A DNA stretch of 64,000 nt, from assembly GCA_941918925.1 (NCBI GenBank), contig OW799233.1:59026841-59090840 (forward strand), in the 5' to 3' direction. Made by a program: the position numbers and the translations under genes. How positions within the stretch are numbered: position 1 is the first letter of the stretch; every line of letters starts with the position of its first letter. Source of the stretch: Phyto melanocephala. Lineage: Eukaryota > Arthropoda > Insecta > Diptera > Rhinophoridae. A model generated the notes under the pieces. The model searched no databases. It had not been told where the DNA came from and saw only the letters and a program-made list of their open reading frames with translations. This document shows, piece after piece, positions 24,201-33,200 of the stretch.

Positions 24201-25152
24201 AACATGTACATACATTTTGAAAAATATCATTTACCAGTTTTTTTTTCTTTAGCTTTTAATTTGTTTAGGGTAATTACACACGAATTAAAGAAAAAATATT
24301 CAGGTGCGATGGGTGATTATTTTGTTTTAAAATTAAAAAATCCTTACCATAATTTGATGTTGAAGACTGAGAGCTTGATTTGCGAGATTTATAATTGCCC
24401 CATGGTGACGAGTTATTTTGATTCTCTTTTGCATTAAATGGTGGAAATTGAAACTGCATAGATGAGGAGCTTTGAATGGCAGCTGAAATATTACAAGGTA
24501 AAATACATAGAATTAAAATAAAAAACAAATAATTCGATACTCAAGATTTTTTGTTTGGTTTTAAATTATTTGTTAAACTTTACCAGAGGAATTTTCTTCT
24601 TTAATAGGAGAAGCTAGATTTTCATAAGAAGCTGCTTCATCCACTTGCTGGCTCCATGGTATATTTCTTTCCTCAACATTTTTAGCTACATAAAAAATAT
24701 AAAATTTCAGAACGAATAAAAAAAATATTTCATCGTCACAAAATATTTGTTTAAATTAACTTAAAATTAATTATATGTATATGAATATTCCAATTAGATA
24801 TTACTTTATCTATAAATACAATAAGAAACAAAATATATTCCCTGCTTGTTTCATTTTGCACAGGTCAAATCTCTTGCAGTTTTCAATCTATGGCACAGTT
24901 CAACCACAACAAAAAATTACAATTACGTCGACAAAAGGTAACAACGTCGACGGTGGAATTCTTTCTTTTTGCAGCTATTTTACCTGAATTTCCGGGTACT
25001 TTCATCTAAAATAATTAAAAATATATAGATATATATAAAAAACTTATTAAATTTATCAGTACAATCTTATTTTTTGAGTTTGATGGCCTCTTCGGCACCA
25101 CTAAATACACAAATTCAATGGCAATTACCTGATCTGACACGCCTGATGACAT
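11029..25152 (-). CDS. Ythdf: YTH-domain m6A reader Ythdf, eight coding exons, C-terminus open
   Basis: Cytoplasmic reader of N6-methyladenosine in mRNA, orthologous to Drosophila Ythdf and vertebrate YTHDF1-3. Exons: 25152-25129, 25005-24984, 24685-24584, 24482-24348, 13208-13087, 13010-12834, 12772-12063, 11980-11029. These join to 748 codons with consistent phase at every junction. Residues 1-430 are low-complexity: S/N/Q-rich, then [16 protein letters not shown], a P-rich stretch with [20 protein letters not shown], and a G/S-rich run. The YTH domain is about residues 431-575, with aromatic-cage tryptophans W452 (IWCST), W507 and W512 (VWSQDKW). The tail is R/D/N-rich. The last placed exon ends at a strong donor (AAAAA|GTAAGT, 11028-11033); the following exon was not found. 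If that intron is retained, the frame stops at 10948-10950. Confidence 0.93.
12063..12772 (-). CDS. Ythdf: Ythdf coding exon 7
   Basis: 710 nt. Conserved [20 protein letters not shown], then proline-rich, asparagine-rich and glycine-rich disorder (GGGGGSGGG). It ends ATSA plus two bases, completing arginine with the YTH exon. Donor GTAAAA. Confidence 0.92.
12834..13010 (-). CDS. Ythdf: Ythdf coding exon 6
   Basis: 177 nt, phase 0 at both ends. It contains [19 protein letters not shown], a stretch conserved in fly Ythdf proteins. Donor GTCAGT; the following intron is only 61 bp. Confidence 0.9.
13087..13208 (-). CDS. Ythdf: Ythdf coding exon 5
   Basis: 122 nt, coding [20 protein letters not shown] and onward to SGSYNR. 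Acceptor TTTTTCTTAG, donor GTACAT. First exon after the giant intron. Confidence 0.87.
13435..14230 (+). mobile_element. DINE-1-like element, family K, copy 2
   Basis: Begins TATACCCTTCACACAGTG with a hairpin, then the CGACCCCATAAAGTATATAT block and CTGTCCGTC repeats typical of DINE-1/INE-1. It ends with the 3' hairpin ATTCGGCACGGCCGAAT followed by ATAGCGCTCTTACTTGTT. Both ends are present. Its centre is expanded by a T-rich tract (13856-14075). Confidence 0.7.
13856..14075. repeat. T-rich low-complexity tract
   Basis: About 220 bp of long T runs broken by single A, G or TA steps, inside the DINE-like element. Confidence 0.85.
14329..15340 (-). mobile_element. DINE-1-like element, family R1, copy a
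   Basis: On the minus strand it starts TTATACCCGCCACCAAAAA with a hairpin (CCACCAAAAAAATGGTGG) at 15340. It ends at 14329 with the 3' hairpin block GTCGAATATATTGCTCTTAC. The interior carries GGGCGTGCACC and TTCCTAATATTCCG words shared with the other R1 copies. Non-coding. Confidence 0.65.
15526..15642. mobile_element. 117-bp foldback MITE
   Basis: Near-perfect hairpin: GGGCCATATTCATAAAAAAT at the left pairs with ATTTTTTGTGAATACGGCCC at the right, and pairing continues through AAGGTTTATTAAAGG. It is flanked by ATT on both sides (15523-15525 and 15643-15645), a likely target duplication. Confidence 0.85.
15643..15984. other. Unassigned spacer
   Basis: AT-rich, no supported gene. Part may belong to the non-LTR relic that follows. 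Confidence 0.4.
15985..16340 (+). pseudogene. RNase H relic of an I-like non-LTR element
   Basis: Plus-strand fragments read [20 protein letters not shown], then [13 protein letters not shown], then [19 protein letters not shown]. This is the RNase H order DGSK..., AET.AIYQA, SHIGI.GNE.AD.AAK, but with stops and a frameshift near 16165-16200. The sequence from here to the poly(A) at 16941 may be its 3' untranslated region. Confidence 0.75.
16902..16941 (+). other. Poly(A) signal and A-tract
   Basis: AATAAA followed by about 30 A residues, directly abutting the CR1-like fragment. It reads as the 3' tail of a retroposed plus-strand transcript, most simply the I-like relic. Confidence 0.6.
16943..17974 (+). 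pseudogene. CR1-like reverse transcriptase C-terminal part, one nonsense codon
   Basis: About 343 codons in one frame, starting mid-domain ([14 protein letters not shown]). It has [20 protein letters not shown], the catalytic FADDV box, and the thumb and C-terminal region to SSHMSV. A single TAG at 17177-17179 follows FADDV; a C-to-T change in a CAG codon would explain it. The rest is open, so this copy is fairly young. Truncation at the 5' end is typical of non-LTR insertion. Confidence 0.85.
18172..18216. repeat. (TA)n microsatellite
   Basis: About 20 TA units in the 3' region of the CR1-like fragment. Confidence 0.9.
18641..19275 (+). mobile_element. 635-bp non-coding poly(A) retroposon with internal hairpin repeats
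   Basis: Insertion with a 12-13-bp target duplication, (A)GTACCTTATGGA, at 18628-18640 and 19276-19288, and an A-rich 3' end (TAAAAACAAAAAAAA). The body has no long open frame. It starts CCAGTCGTGATTTAGATCTG and contains three short GGAGGAGTACC-type repeats. Two full repeats plus one partial repeat of about 103 bp then begin GACTTCC at 18964, 19067 and 19171. Each carries the stem CCTATAC...GTATAGG followed by TCG. It was copied from RNA by a non-LTR machinery. It may be a SINE-like family, or an internally deleted Jockey-type element retaining repeated 5' sequence; I cannot tell which. Confidence 0.75.
19295..19484. mobile_element. 190-bp hAT-like MITE
   Basis: Terminal repeats of 25 bp with one mismatch, beginning CAAGGCGAATTCA. 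Exact 8-bp target duplication GATATGCC at 19287-19294 and 19485-19492. An 8-bp duplication and CA-start ends fit hAT. It lies 20 bp from the retroposon next door. Confidence 0.88.
19639..19733. repeat. 95-bp near-perfect hairpin
   Basis: CCGATTGAGTGATTGTCTT pairs with AAGACAATCACTCAATCGG, and pairing continues through GACGATTTATGTGTA with only two or three mismatches to a loop near 19682-19692. Either a tiny foldback MITE or a transcribed hairpin; no clear target duplication. Confidence 0.8.
19815..19885. repeat. Start of a dispersed insect repeat
   Basis: CTAGCCTGTGCCGGCGACTT followed by CGTCTGCGAAGAT, a stretch common in insect genomes and of unassigned class. A matching tail (CCAAATTTCATTAAGTTCCG then CAGCCGTTTTTGCGTGATTA) lies at 22795-22855, so 19815 to about 22920 may be one old element opened by DINE-like insertions. 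Confidence 0.5.
20065..21783 (-). mobile_element. DINE-1-like element R1, copy b (composite with a mariner MITE)
   Basis: Minus-strand 5' end TTATACCCGCCACC with hairpin at 21783. 3' hairpin ATTCGGCACAGCCGAAT and ATAGCGCTCTTAC near 20070. The interior repeats GTGGGCGT(T/A)AAAGT and AGGCGTGTCA blocks, plus ATAGCTAGATCGTCATCAAA. A mariner-derived MITE (20169-20675) is embedded next to TATAACTTCGATATGCTA. Confidence 0.7.
20169..20675 (+). mobile_element. Internally deleted mariner MITE, copy 1 (left end lost)
   Basis: Retains two ends of a transposase gene: an N-terminal piece ([10 protein letters not shown], then a frameshifted [13 protein letters not shown] stretch) and a C-terminal piece ([11 protein letters not shown]) near 20545. 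The right terminal repeat ends AATTTAACCACCCTT, followed by TA. The left terminal repeat is missing. The missing middle carried all catalytic residues. Confidence 0.75.
21788..22726 (-). mobile_element. DINE-1-like element R1, copy c, degraded
   Basis: Same order of blocks as copy b (AGGCGTGTCA, GGGAGGTAGG, ACGGACATAGCT, GTGTTACAAACGGAATGAC), but the ends are decayed. The 5' terminus survives as a CAAATTTTGGGATATATTC-like stretch near 22695. Confidence 0.55.
22755..22918. repeat. Tail of a dispersed insect repeat
   Basis: GGTAGGCTGTGTGTTAAAC through CAGCCGTTTTTGCGTGATTA and AAAACATACAAACATTTA, a common insect repeat end. Possible partner of 19815-19885. Confidence 0.5.
22920..24113 (-). mobile_element. 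DINE-1-like element, family K, copy 3
   Basis: A decayed 3' hairpin (ATAATCGGCAATGCCGAAT) near 22932 and the 5' TTATACCCTTTACCTGTGA end near 24113. Shares long blocks with 9430-9983. A piece of repeat R3 (GGTAAAATCGGTAACA, GGTGTCTGGTAG) is embedded at about 23500-23720. Confidence 0.6.
24348..24482 (-). CDS. Ythdf: Ythdf coding exon 4
   Basis: 135 nt, S/Q/N-rich ([19 protein letters not shown]). It ends NY plus one base before donor GTAAGG. The split codon completes to aspartate across the 11.1-kb intron with the exon at 13208, which confirms the join. Confidence 0.88.
24584..24685 (-). CDS. Ythdf: Ythdf coding exon 3
   Basis: 102 nt, phase 1 in and phase 1 out, coding [20 protein letters not shown] and onward. 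Acceptor ...TATGTAG, donor GTAAAG. Confidence 0.85.
24984..25005 (-). CDS. Ythdf: Ythdf coding exon 2 (22-nt microexon)
   Basis: Codes MKVPGNS plus one base, between acceptor ATTATTTTAG and donor GTAAAA. The split codon completes to alanine with the next exon. It begins with ATG, so it could be an alternative start. Confidence 0.8.
25129..25152 (-). CDS. Ythdf: Ythdf coding exon 1
   Basis: Codes MSSGVSDQ and ends at a GTAATT donor (phase 0). Upstream, TTTGCAG (near 25180) looks like an acceptor, suggesting at least one 5' non-coding exon. Confidence 0.8.
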
Positions 25153-25528
25153 TTGCTGTATAATTCAGCTAACTTTACTGCAAATTGAAAATCGAATTTT
25201 ATGACCGCTTTGTTGATTTATGGTTAATATTTATTGTGATTACCTCTTAAAAATTATATCTAAAAACACAAACGATTGTAAACACAAATTAAAATATCTA
25301 ATAAATTTTTTATCATTAATTGCTAGACTGGACTGTGGTGTATTTTCAATTATTTTTTTCTTATATTTCTCCTCCTCCTTCAGAATAAAGAACAACCATT
25401 TTGCTTTTTGTTGCACACTGCAAATGCTACCAGACTTATATACGTATTACATTTAAATTACTCATTGAAAAGTCGTTAAAAACCTATTTTCAGTGTAATT
25501 TAAACATATTAGGATTTGTTTTTTTTAA

Positions 25529-25561
25529 ATACGTATCATATTATACGAGTATGATACGTAT
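25529..25561. repeat. Perfect 12-bp stem hairpin upstream of Ythdf
   Basis: ATACGTATCATA, a 9-nt loop, then TATGATACGTAT. It lies about 380 bp upstream of the start codon, possibly in 5' leader or first intron. Function unknown. Confidence 0.75.
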
Positions 25562-25766
25562 CTTAAAAAATCTATGTGTAAAACAAAATATTTAAAAATT
25601 TCATAAAAAATAAATGATCCGGCAACTGCCTATTTGTACACACATACACATAAAAATATTGAGGTCTGTTTAATAGAAATGTCAACGGCCGCATTTAAGA
25701 GTTGAAATATTTGTATTAGCTAAGTCCGTAATAGCAATAATCAACTGTTCAAGAGAAACTAATACA

Positions 25767-25777
25767 TAGTGTGACCA
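25767..25777 (-). promoter_or_regulatory. Motif-1 (M1BP) core promoter element for Ythdf
   Basis: On the minus strand the site reads TGGTCACACTA, an exact match to the fly Motif 1 consensus YGGTCACACTR, which sits at start sites of housekeeping genes and is strand-specific. It points toward Ythdf, 615 bp from the ATG, and an ATCGAT (DRE-like) word lies near 25804. A weaker alternative start is a TATATAAG on the minus strand near 25436-25443. Confidence 0.6.
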
Positions 25778-26259
25778 TATTTTAAAATAAAATGGGGCAA
25801 AATCGATTTCGAAATAGATATATGTAAAGGAGTAAATTTAAAGCCAAAAAAATAAGCTTTCCATAAGTAACTTAATAATATCAATGTTTTTAAATAAGCT
25901 ATAAAATATAACAGCCTTTCAAAAGTATCTATTTTTATAGGTATGTAAAAAAATTAGCAAAACAAATTTTAAAACTATGTATTTTTGTCACCAATGTTAT
26001 TAACAGAGTTATGAGAATTTACAAATAGTACTTAAACAATTAACGTCTGATTAATTAAATAAAATAATTTGGTAGCTTTTCACCACAGCTTAAAGAACGA
26101 GTTGTGCTTAAAAAACCATGTATAAACTTGGAATTTATAAGAAATTTTAAAACACTTACTAAAATGTCTCCTTTTAACAAAAGACCATCATTTATATCTG
26201 TATGTACGTTACAAAATGTAATGATAAAAAATAAATAAATATTTTTGTTCTGTTTCATG

Positions 26260-26622
26260 TTCAGAAATACAATTGGAAAATTCTGAAATAAAAAAAGGTA
26301 TTTCTGAAAAACACATTGAAATTTCTGAAATACAATTAGAGATTTCTGAAATACAATTGGAAAATTCTGAAATATATTTTGAAAACTCTAAAATGCAATT
26401 AGACATTTCTGAAATACATCTGGAAATTTCTAAAATACTAGTAAACATTTTTGAAATAAAATTAGAAAATTCTGAAATACAATTAGAAAATTCTGCTATA
26501 CAAATAGAAATTACTAAAATACAAATAGAAATTTCTGATATATAATTGGAAACTTCTGAAACATAACTGGAAATTTCTGAAATATAAATGGAAATTTCTA
26601 AAATATAATTGAAAACTTCTGG
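26260..26622. repeat. 21-bp minisatellite (heptad), about 17 units
   Basis: The word TTCTGA or a variant recurs every 21 bp from 26260 to 26617 (for example 26281, 26302, 26323, 26344, 26365) with no insertion or deletion. Units differ at many bases, e.g. TTCTGAAATACAATTAGAGA. Read on the plus strand the array codes SEIQLEI heptads, open from 26273 to 26545. On the minus strand it codes ISEISNC-type heptads and is open across all units to 26209. Whether it is translated is unknown. Confidence 0.92.
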
Positions 26623-26629
26623 ATTGAAA

Positions 26630-27050
26630 ATATAATCGCTTGAGTTTTATCGTCATTGACTTTAATTTTCCATTTGTCATAGTATTTACGAGTTAATCTA
26701 AGATTATTTTCCATCTCATAATTATTGCATTTGAGACCTTACCGCAACAAATAAAGGCACTGTCATCCGCCTAAAACTGCAACATGGTATCTACATGGAG
26801 TAATATCAGATGTATATATCGAGTATAGTGTAGGGTATAATACCAATCCGTGAGACAAGGCGGCAGGTATTTGCCTTTTACTAGAAAAATTGTTATTTAC
26901 AGATACAACACATGTAGGTTTATCTAAAAAGCTTTTAATAAGTTTTTGTAGATAAATTAGAAAATTAAACATATTTAATTTATACACTAGTACATCATGC
27001 CAAATTGTGTCAAAAGCTTTTTCGATATCAAGAAAAATCACTCGATTTTT
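26630..27050 (-). pseudogene. Jockey-clade reverse transcriptase fragment
   Basis: Minus-strand reading from 27041: MIFLDIEKAFDTIWHDVLVY, then FLIYLQKLIKSFLDK, VVSVNNNFSSKRQIPA, a decayed catalytic box near 26770, and KYYDKWKIKVNDDKTQAIIF near 26640. These are Jockey reverse transcriptase motifs 3-6. Both ends are lost and frames shift; it abuts the minisatellite directly. Confidence 0.82.
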
Positions 27051-27540
27051 GTTTACTTTTATTATTAATTATTAATGCAGGGTAACATTTACACATGAAA
27101 GTGATTTCATGAAATTTCTGTATACGTATTATAAATAAAAATTTCTATTAAATAGTCCACTTTCATGTAAATTGCTTGTGCGTTTCCACAGGAAAGTGAA
27201 ATTTCATTTTGAAAATGTCGAAGCGAAGAGTCGCAATAATTGCCATACATTTTACATTGATGAGTTTAATTTGCCTCCATTTTTTTTACTACATTTACCA
27301 AGTTACCAAGAATATTTCATACACAAATTATTTAAGAATTATTAAATTAAAACGTTTTATTAAGTTTTTTGCTAAAATATTTGTGTGGAACATTAAAACA
27401 ATTGAGTTTTGGACTTTTTTACATTAATAATCGTTATATTTTGCTCCGTTGCTGATTTTTTTATTGTTGTTGCTGATTTTGGTGTTTAATTTTTTCTTTG
27501 CGCCATTTTCTTATATATATCTGCATTACTTTATTTGGTT
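27051..27540. other. Unassigned, AT-rich
   Basis: Includes TTTCATG-type short inverted words near 27090-27170. Probably part is 5' leader of the CR1-like element that follows. A short open frame at 27209-27427 has no recognisable product. Confidence 0.4.
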
Positions 27541-28717
27541 AACAAGTGTTAATAAATATGGCGCCAGGCAAAAAAGTCCATAAATGTGGAATGTGTAAGC
27601 TCAATATCGGGAGCCAATCTAGCATTTTGTGTGATCTTTGTTCGTTGTGGGTACATAGTTCTTGTGCTGGCATCTCGGATAATGATATGGCAAAAATTAA
27701 AGAACTTGGGATGATGTCTTTCATATGTGCTCAGTGTAAAGACAATGTATCTACTGGTGGTTTGCGTGGTGAAATTTCAGCTTTAAACAACAAATTTGAT
27801 GGGCTTAGTTCTAAATTTAATGCTTTTATTTCCAAAGTCAATGATGACCGGGATTTTATCAAACAATCTCTTGCTGATGCTGTGTCTGATATAAAAAAAG
27901 AATTGTCTTCCTCTGTCAAGAATCTAGAGGCAGATATTGTTGGCTGCAATAAATTTATTAAAAAAGTTGAATCTGACACTTCTGCTAAATTTTTGGTATT
28001 GGAAACTGAAAACAGTTTTTTGTATAAAAAGCTGAATCGTTCGGATATTATAATCAGTAGCCTACCGGATTGTCTACAGAATATCAATGATACTGTTATT
28101 GATTTACGGCCCCTTTCACAAAGTGCGATTATAATAGCTCTGTTTCACATGCATAACGAAACAGTCCGAACTTGCCCAAAGTTACCCAAAAGCGTTCCAC
28201 ATAACAATTTTTGTTCAGTTATGAGAGTAATTGAGAGAGTAATTTTTTTCATTTCCTGTACAAATTTGCACGAACTTTTTCTTTGGGTAAGTTCGGACAA
28301 GAATTTAACAATCAGCTGTTTTTTGTTTACATATGAAACTGAAAATTAATCTAAAAATTTGCAAGCAAAAGAAAAAGTTTAGTTTTTGTTAAAAAATATA
28401 TTAAAAAGCAAAATGGAAGGTTTTAATGAAAAAGTTAAAGTGGTAAATACATTAGTGAATAGATATCTCCCTTGTTCTTTAAAATAAATACTTTTAAAAA
28501 ATTTACACTGGCTCAGCTTTTCTTTCAGTTCTTTTTAAATTATTTTTAACATCTCTTGGCAATGATGCAAATGTTTTGTTTTTATAATGTTATTGCTTTT
28601 AAGCGTCTAAAATCACTTAAATAGATTTTAATTTAAAAAGTAAGCACCTAGGGGTTCCTAGAACTCCTCGCGGACCAAATAAAAATAAGATAGGGCGGTT
28701 CCCAAAATAAACCAAAT

Positions 28718-30217
28718 ATGAACGAGAAAATTAAAGAAGTAAAAGTTACGGTGCAGAGCCTAATAAACTCAGTACCGGCGGCTAATGGTGGTGAGCAAGC
28801 AGGCCCCGAGTCGTCGTCATCAAATGACTGTAAGGAAACAATTTCGGAGGTGGGCAACTTGGCTTCCGTTATTGATAAAGCATCAAGAAGAATAGAGAAC
28901 GAGGGATCGGATCCAAGGGTGAGCTTTAAGCATCCCCAGCCACACAAGACAGGCGAGGATTCCGACACCTCTGACTCAAATATAGAAGATGCTGACACTA
29001 CGGTGTTATGCACAAAGGATACCTCTGAGGTAGATAAAATGGTTGAGGAAGTAAGCGCAAGCATTGCCAAACTCACCACAGACAAAATAAGAACTCTCTC
29101 CGGAGCGCAGCAAAGGAAGACTGCCAAAAAGAAACAGAGAGTAAATAAGAAAGGTCAGCGGGATGTCCCTAAAGAGAAAGACTCATCTACACCCATTTCT
29201 ACCGAAAAGGGTAAGAGGATTCGATCTCCGGAGGAACAGAACACCGTTGGCAATACTAAAAAGAAAAAAAGTTACCAGCAGGGAAGTAAAACGGTTAGCA
29301 TTTCCCAACTCCCGAAAGAAGACCCTCCGGCCAATCTGAAAGGAGAAGGTAATGAACCAATAGCTTCAACCTCAAAACAGGCGAAAGCGGTAGCTAAAAA
29401 TATAGGTGATGGTGAAACAGCCGGAAAAAAAACCCCACCATCACGTAAAAGAAAGCCGGAAGAAAAATCGGCTAAGGAGCAACCCACGTATGCGAAAGTG
29501 GCCAGAAGGAAGATGACAGAGAAGCTATGCTATGCTGTTATCGACTCCAATAGCGCATCGGGCAAACTTCCAATGGCACATCAGAAGGAAGTAGAGAATG
29601 CCATAAATGAGAGGATTGTGCAGTATGTCCTGGAAGCAGATGATAATGCTCCACAGATCCATATAGATAGCTGTAGGTTCGCCAGGGAAGTACTGTTTCT
29701 GCAACTATAATCAGACACCTGCGCACATGTTATGAAAGACCTAGTGGGAGGCATACCAGCCCCATGGGAGGGTGGCAAACTTGCCATGGTGAAAAAAGCC
29801 GATATCCCATCCCTAACCAAGGTTTCATTTTTCGTTAAAGGTTGGGGCAGCAAACTTGATAGCAAGGCCATGCTTAGGATCATTGGCAAGCAAAATAGAG
29901 GTCTGGAAGTAGACAAATGGGAGGTTTTCCATCGTGAGGAAACTGACGATGGCACCCTGGTAGTTGCAGGAGTGGATAAACCCTCCATGTCTTACCTCGA
30001 GGAGCAAAAAGGGAAGGTGTACTTCGCGAGTACAACTATTTTCTTCAAAGTTGGTAAGACGCCCATTGGTTGGACACATAATCCAACGGAGAAGAAAGAC
30101 CCTGACGAAGAAGCAAAGGAGGCCAAAGAGGATGAAGGCCACCCCGTGCCAATGAAGAGGGAGGAGTTGGAGATAACTCAATCCCAAGAAGAATCTCTTT
30201 TAGCCGAACAACAATGA
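28718..30217 (+). pseudogene. LOA ORF1 (Gag-like, DUF4780), one nonsense codon
   Basis: One frame of 499 sense codons from ATG 28718 to TGA 30215-30217, broken by a single TAA at 29708-29710 (codon 331). The N-terminal 250 residues are acidic, then K/R-rich and disordered (KKTAKKKQRVNKK, SRKRKPEEKSAKEQ). The second half (from about 29480: TYAKVARRKM onward, then GGKLAMVKKADIPSLTKVSF, GLEVDKWEVF, VGKTP) fits the DUF4780 domain of LOA ORF1 proteins. It would bind element RNA. The stop may be a mutation in this copy; a natural stop is less likely because the domain runs across it. Confidence 0.85.
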
Positions 30218-33200
30218 TACTGCTCTTGCAGATCAATCTCCATCGAAGCAGAACGGCTACACAAGCTTTGATGGAAAATATAACTAAAGGTAAGGTACAC
30301 ATAGTTCTCATTCAGGAACCCTGGACTGTTAAAGACAGAGTTACTGGATTGAATGAGTGTGATTACCAATTATTTTATGCTAAAACTGGGTCTCGACCCA
30401 GAACATGTATACTTTGTCATAAGGGATTAAATTTTCTTTTTTCCCCAGATTTATCTACAGCGGACGCCACTACCTTAATACATGGCTCACGCAATTTAAT
30501 GCTGGCATCGGTGTACCAACCTTCTGATGCTCCGACACTACCACCAACGTCGGATTTAAGAAGTATGATAACATCGGCAAGGAGAACAGGTAGGAATATT
30601 TTAATAGGTTGTGATGCGAACTCGCATCACCTCTCTTGGGGCAGCACGAACTGTAACAGGAGAGGAGACGCCCTATGGGAATTCCTAAATGCTAATAACT
30701 TATTTACCCTTAACTCAGGTAATAAACCTACATTTATTAACAGAATTAGGGAAGAGGTAATTGATGTGACTATATGTTCAGAAAATTTAATTGATGTAAT
30801 TTGCGATTGGTACGTATCTGATATGCACTCTTATTCGGACCATCGCTATATTTTTATGACCTTAACTCATCCGCCACCGGAACCGGTGACTTTTAGGAAT
30901 AAGGCCAGGACGGACTGGCCAAATTTTAGGTTAAGTCTTCAACATAAACTCGAAAATTATCCAGAACCGGATGAAAATCTGGACACGATAGATTCGATGG
31001 TGGGAAGACTGACTGCCGATTTTAGGGAAACTTTTGAGGAGCATTGTCCACTCCGACAAAGGCGAACCCCAAGGGAAAAGCCCTGGATGACAGGTGAACT
31101 GATTAATCTCAGGAAAGAAACCCGAAGGCTATTTAACAGAGCCTATCGAAAGAAACAATCAGTATACTGGGACGATTACAGTGAGAAGCTCAGAATATAC
31201 AACAAAGCAATAAGAATCGCCAAACGCAGATCCTGGAGGCTTTTTTGCAATCAGGTGGACAGCGTGAATGACGCTTCTAGAATTAAGAAATTCCTATCGA
31301 AAACCCACACCCAACCGGAAACCCTCGTTGACTCGAACGGAAAAAGGTCGGAGACGATAGAGGAGACGCTAGGAATACTGATAGAGGCACACTTCCAAAC
31401 GGAAATGGCGGATGACGGAGAATTTCCACACCCCCATGACGGTAGTGCCACGACGGACATAATTATAACCACAAAGATTGTAAGAGAGGCGGTAAATAGT
31501 TTCTTGCCATATAAGGCACCAGGGCCGGACGGTATTTTTCCGGCTCTCCTACAAAGAAGCATTGACCTAATCGACATAAGGCTGGCGAATATTTTTACTA
31601 CTTGCCTGAAATATGCGTATACCCCTGTGGAATGGAGGGAGGCGAGAGTCGTTTTCATACCTAAACCAGGGAGGGAAAATTACGCAAATCCTAAAGCTTA
31701 TAGACCCATAAGCTTAACATCATTCTTATTGAAAACCATGGAGCGTATCGTCGATGGAATGGTCAGAAGACGATTACCAGGCGATTCAATGAGATTTGGA
31801 CAACACGCCTATATCAAGGGCAGATCTACTGAGACTGCTCTTCAGGAGGTTGTTTATCATATAGAGAGATCCTTCGACCTGGGTGTGTATACCATGGGCG
31901 TATTCATAGACATAGAAGGAGCTTTCAATAACGTAATGACCTCGAGTCTTATCGGTTCCTTGGAAAACTTAGGGTTAAGCCATGTCTTAATTGCATGGAT
32001 TAGCAATATGTTAAGGAACAGATGGATAAATTGTGAGGCAAATGGAGTAAGAAGAAGGGACAAAGTATGTCGAGGAACCCCGCAGGGAGGTATTTTATCT
32101 CCATTAATATGGGTAACTACCATACATAGTCTACTGAGGATTCTATCGAACGAGGGATTCAAGCCTATCTGTTACGCAGATGATGTTGCGATACTGATCA
32201 GGGGGACGAATCCAAATTCTTTATGTATGAGAGCAATGGAGGCTTTGAATATATCATATAACTGGGCGAAGGAGCGAGGGCTCAATGTCAACCCGGAAAA
32301 GACTGAAATCTGTTTGTTTACGAGAAAGAGGAAGATACCGGTGCATAGCTATCCCATCTTTCGGAATAAGACAATTAAGATTGATAAAAAGGTCAAATAC
32401 CTAGGAATAGTACTTGATTGGAGACTATCCTGGAAGGACCACATTCAATGTAAAGTGGAGAGAGCTCAAAGAATATGGGCCCTCTGCAGAAGAGTGATTG
32501 GCTCAAAATGGGGCTTAAGCCCAAGGATGACACATTGGCTATATACGAGTGTACTGCGGCCTACAATTACGTACGCTTCGTTAGTATGGTGGACATCCTT
32601 AGAGAAGAAGGTGAATATAAAACCTCTTCAAAAGATTCAGAGACAGTGCTGCATTAGTATTTGCGGCGCCATGAGGACCACATCGACAATGGCCATTGAG
32701 AATATATTATCCATTTGGCCTATTGAGATACAGGTAAAATATGAAGCGGCCTTAGCTGCCACAAGATTAATGGCAATAGATGAGTGGCTTATAAGAGAAC
32801 ATAAGACCAGATACCAAAGAATAACGGATATCTTACCGATAGGAAATATTACAGAATTAACATGTGATAAAATCCCGATGAGATATGAGAATATTAACTG
32901 CATCACCATTATACCGGAAGAGGGAGAATGGGATGAGATAATCAGGATGGGAAACACCCACGGAATCGATCTTTATACAGACGGTTCAAAGATTGGTGAC
33001 CAAACTGGAATGGGCTTATACGACATAAGCCGAAATAGAGGCAAATACTTCCGTCTACCAGATCACAACACTATTTTTCAGGCTGAGATCATGGCGATTA
33101 CGGAAGGAATTAAATGGATAAAGGAAACGAATAGCGAAACTCCGATTCGTATCTTTACGGATAGCCAATCAGTGATTAAGACATTGAGAAAGGAGAAAGT

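Larger units (their letters stand above)
13209..24347 (-). other. Ythdf: Giant TE-filled intron of Ythdf
   Basis: 11,139 bp between donor TATG|GTAAGG (24347) and acceptor TTTTTCTTAG (13209). The split codon and phase agree on both sides. Nearly all of it is repeats and element relics, listed separately. Confidence 0.85.

Noticed and set aside
26273..26545. Heptad frame as a genuine coiled-coil gene
   Set aside because: No promoter, splice signals or non-repetitive coding sequence on either side; kept as a minisatellite with a flagged question.
27209..27427. 72-residue frame with a hydrophobic start (MSKRRVAIIAIHF)
   Set aside because: No family resemblance, AT-rich context, no splice or promoter support.
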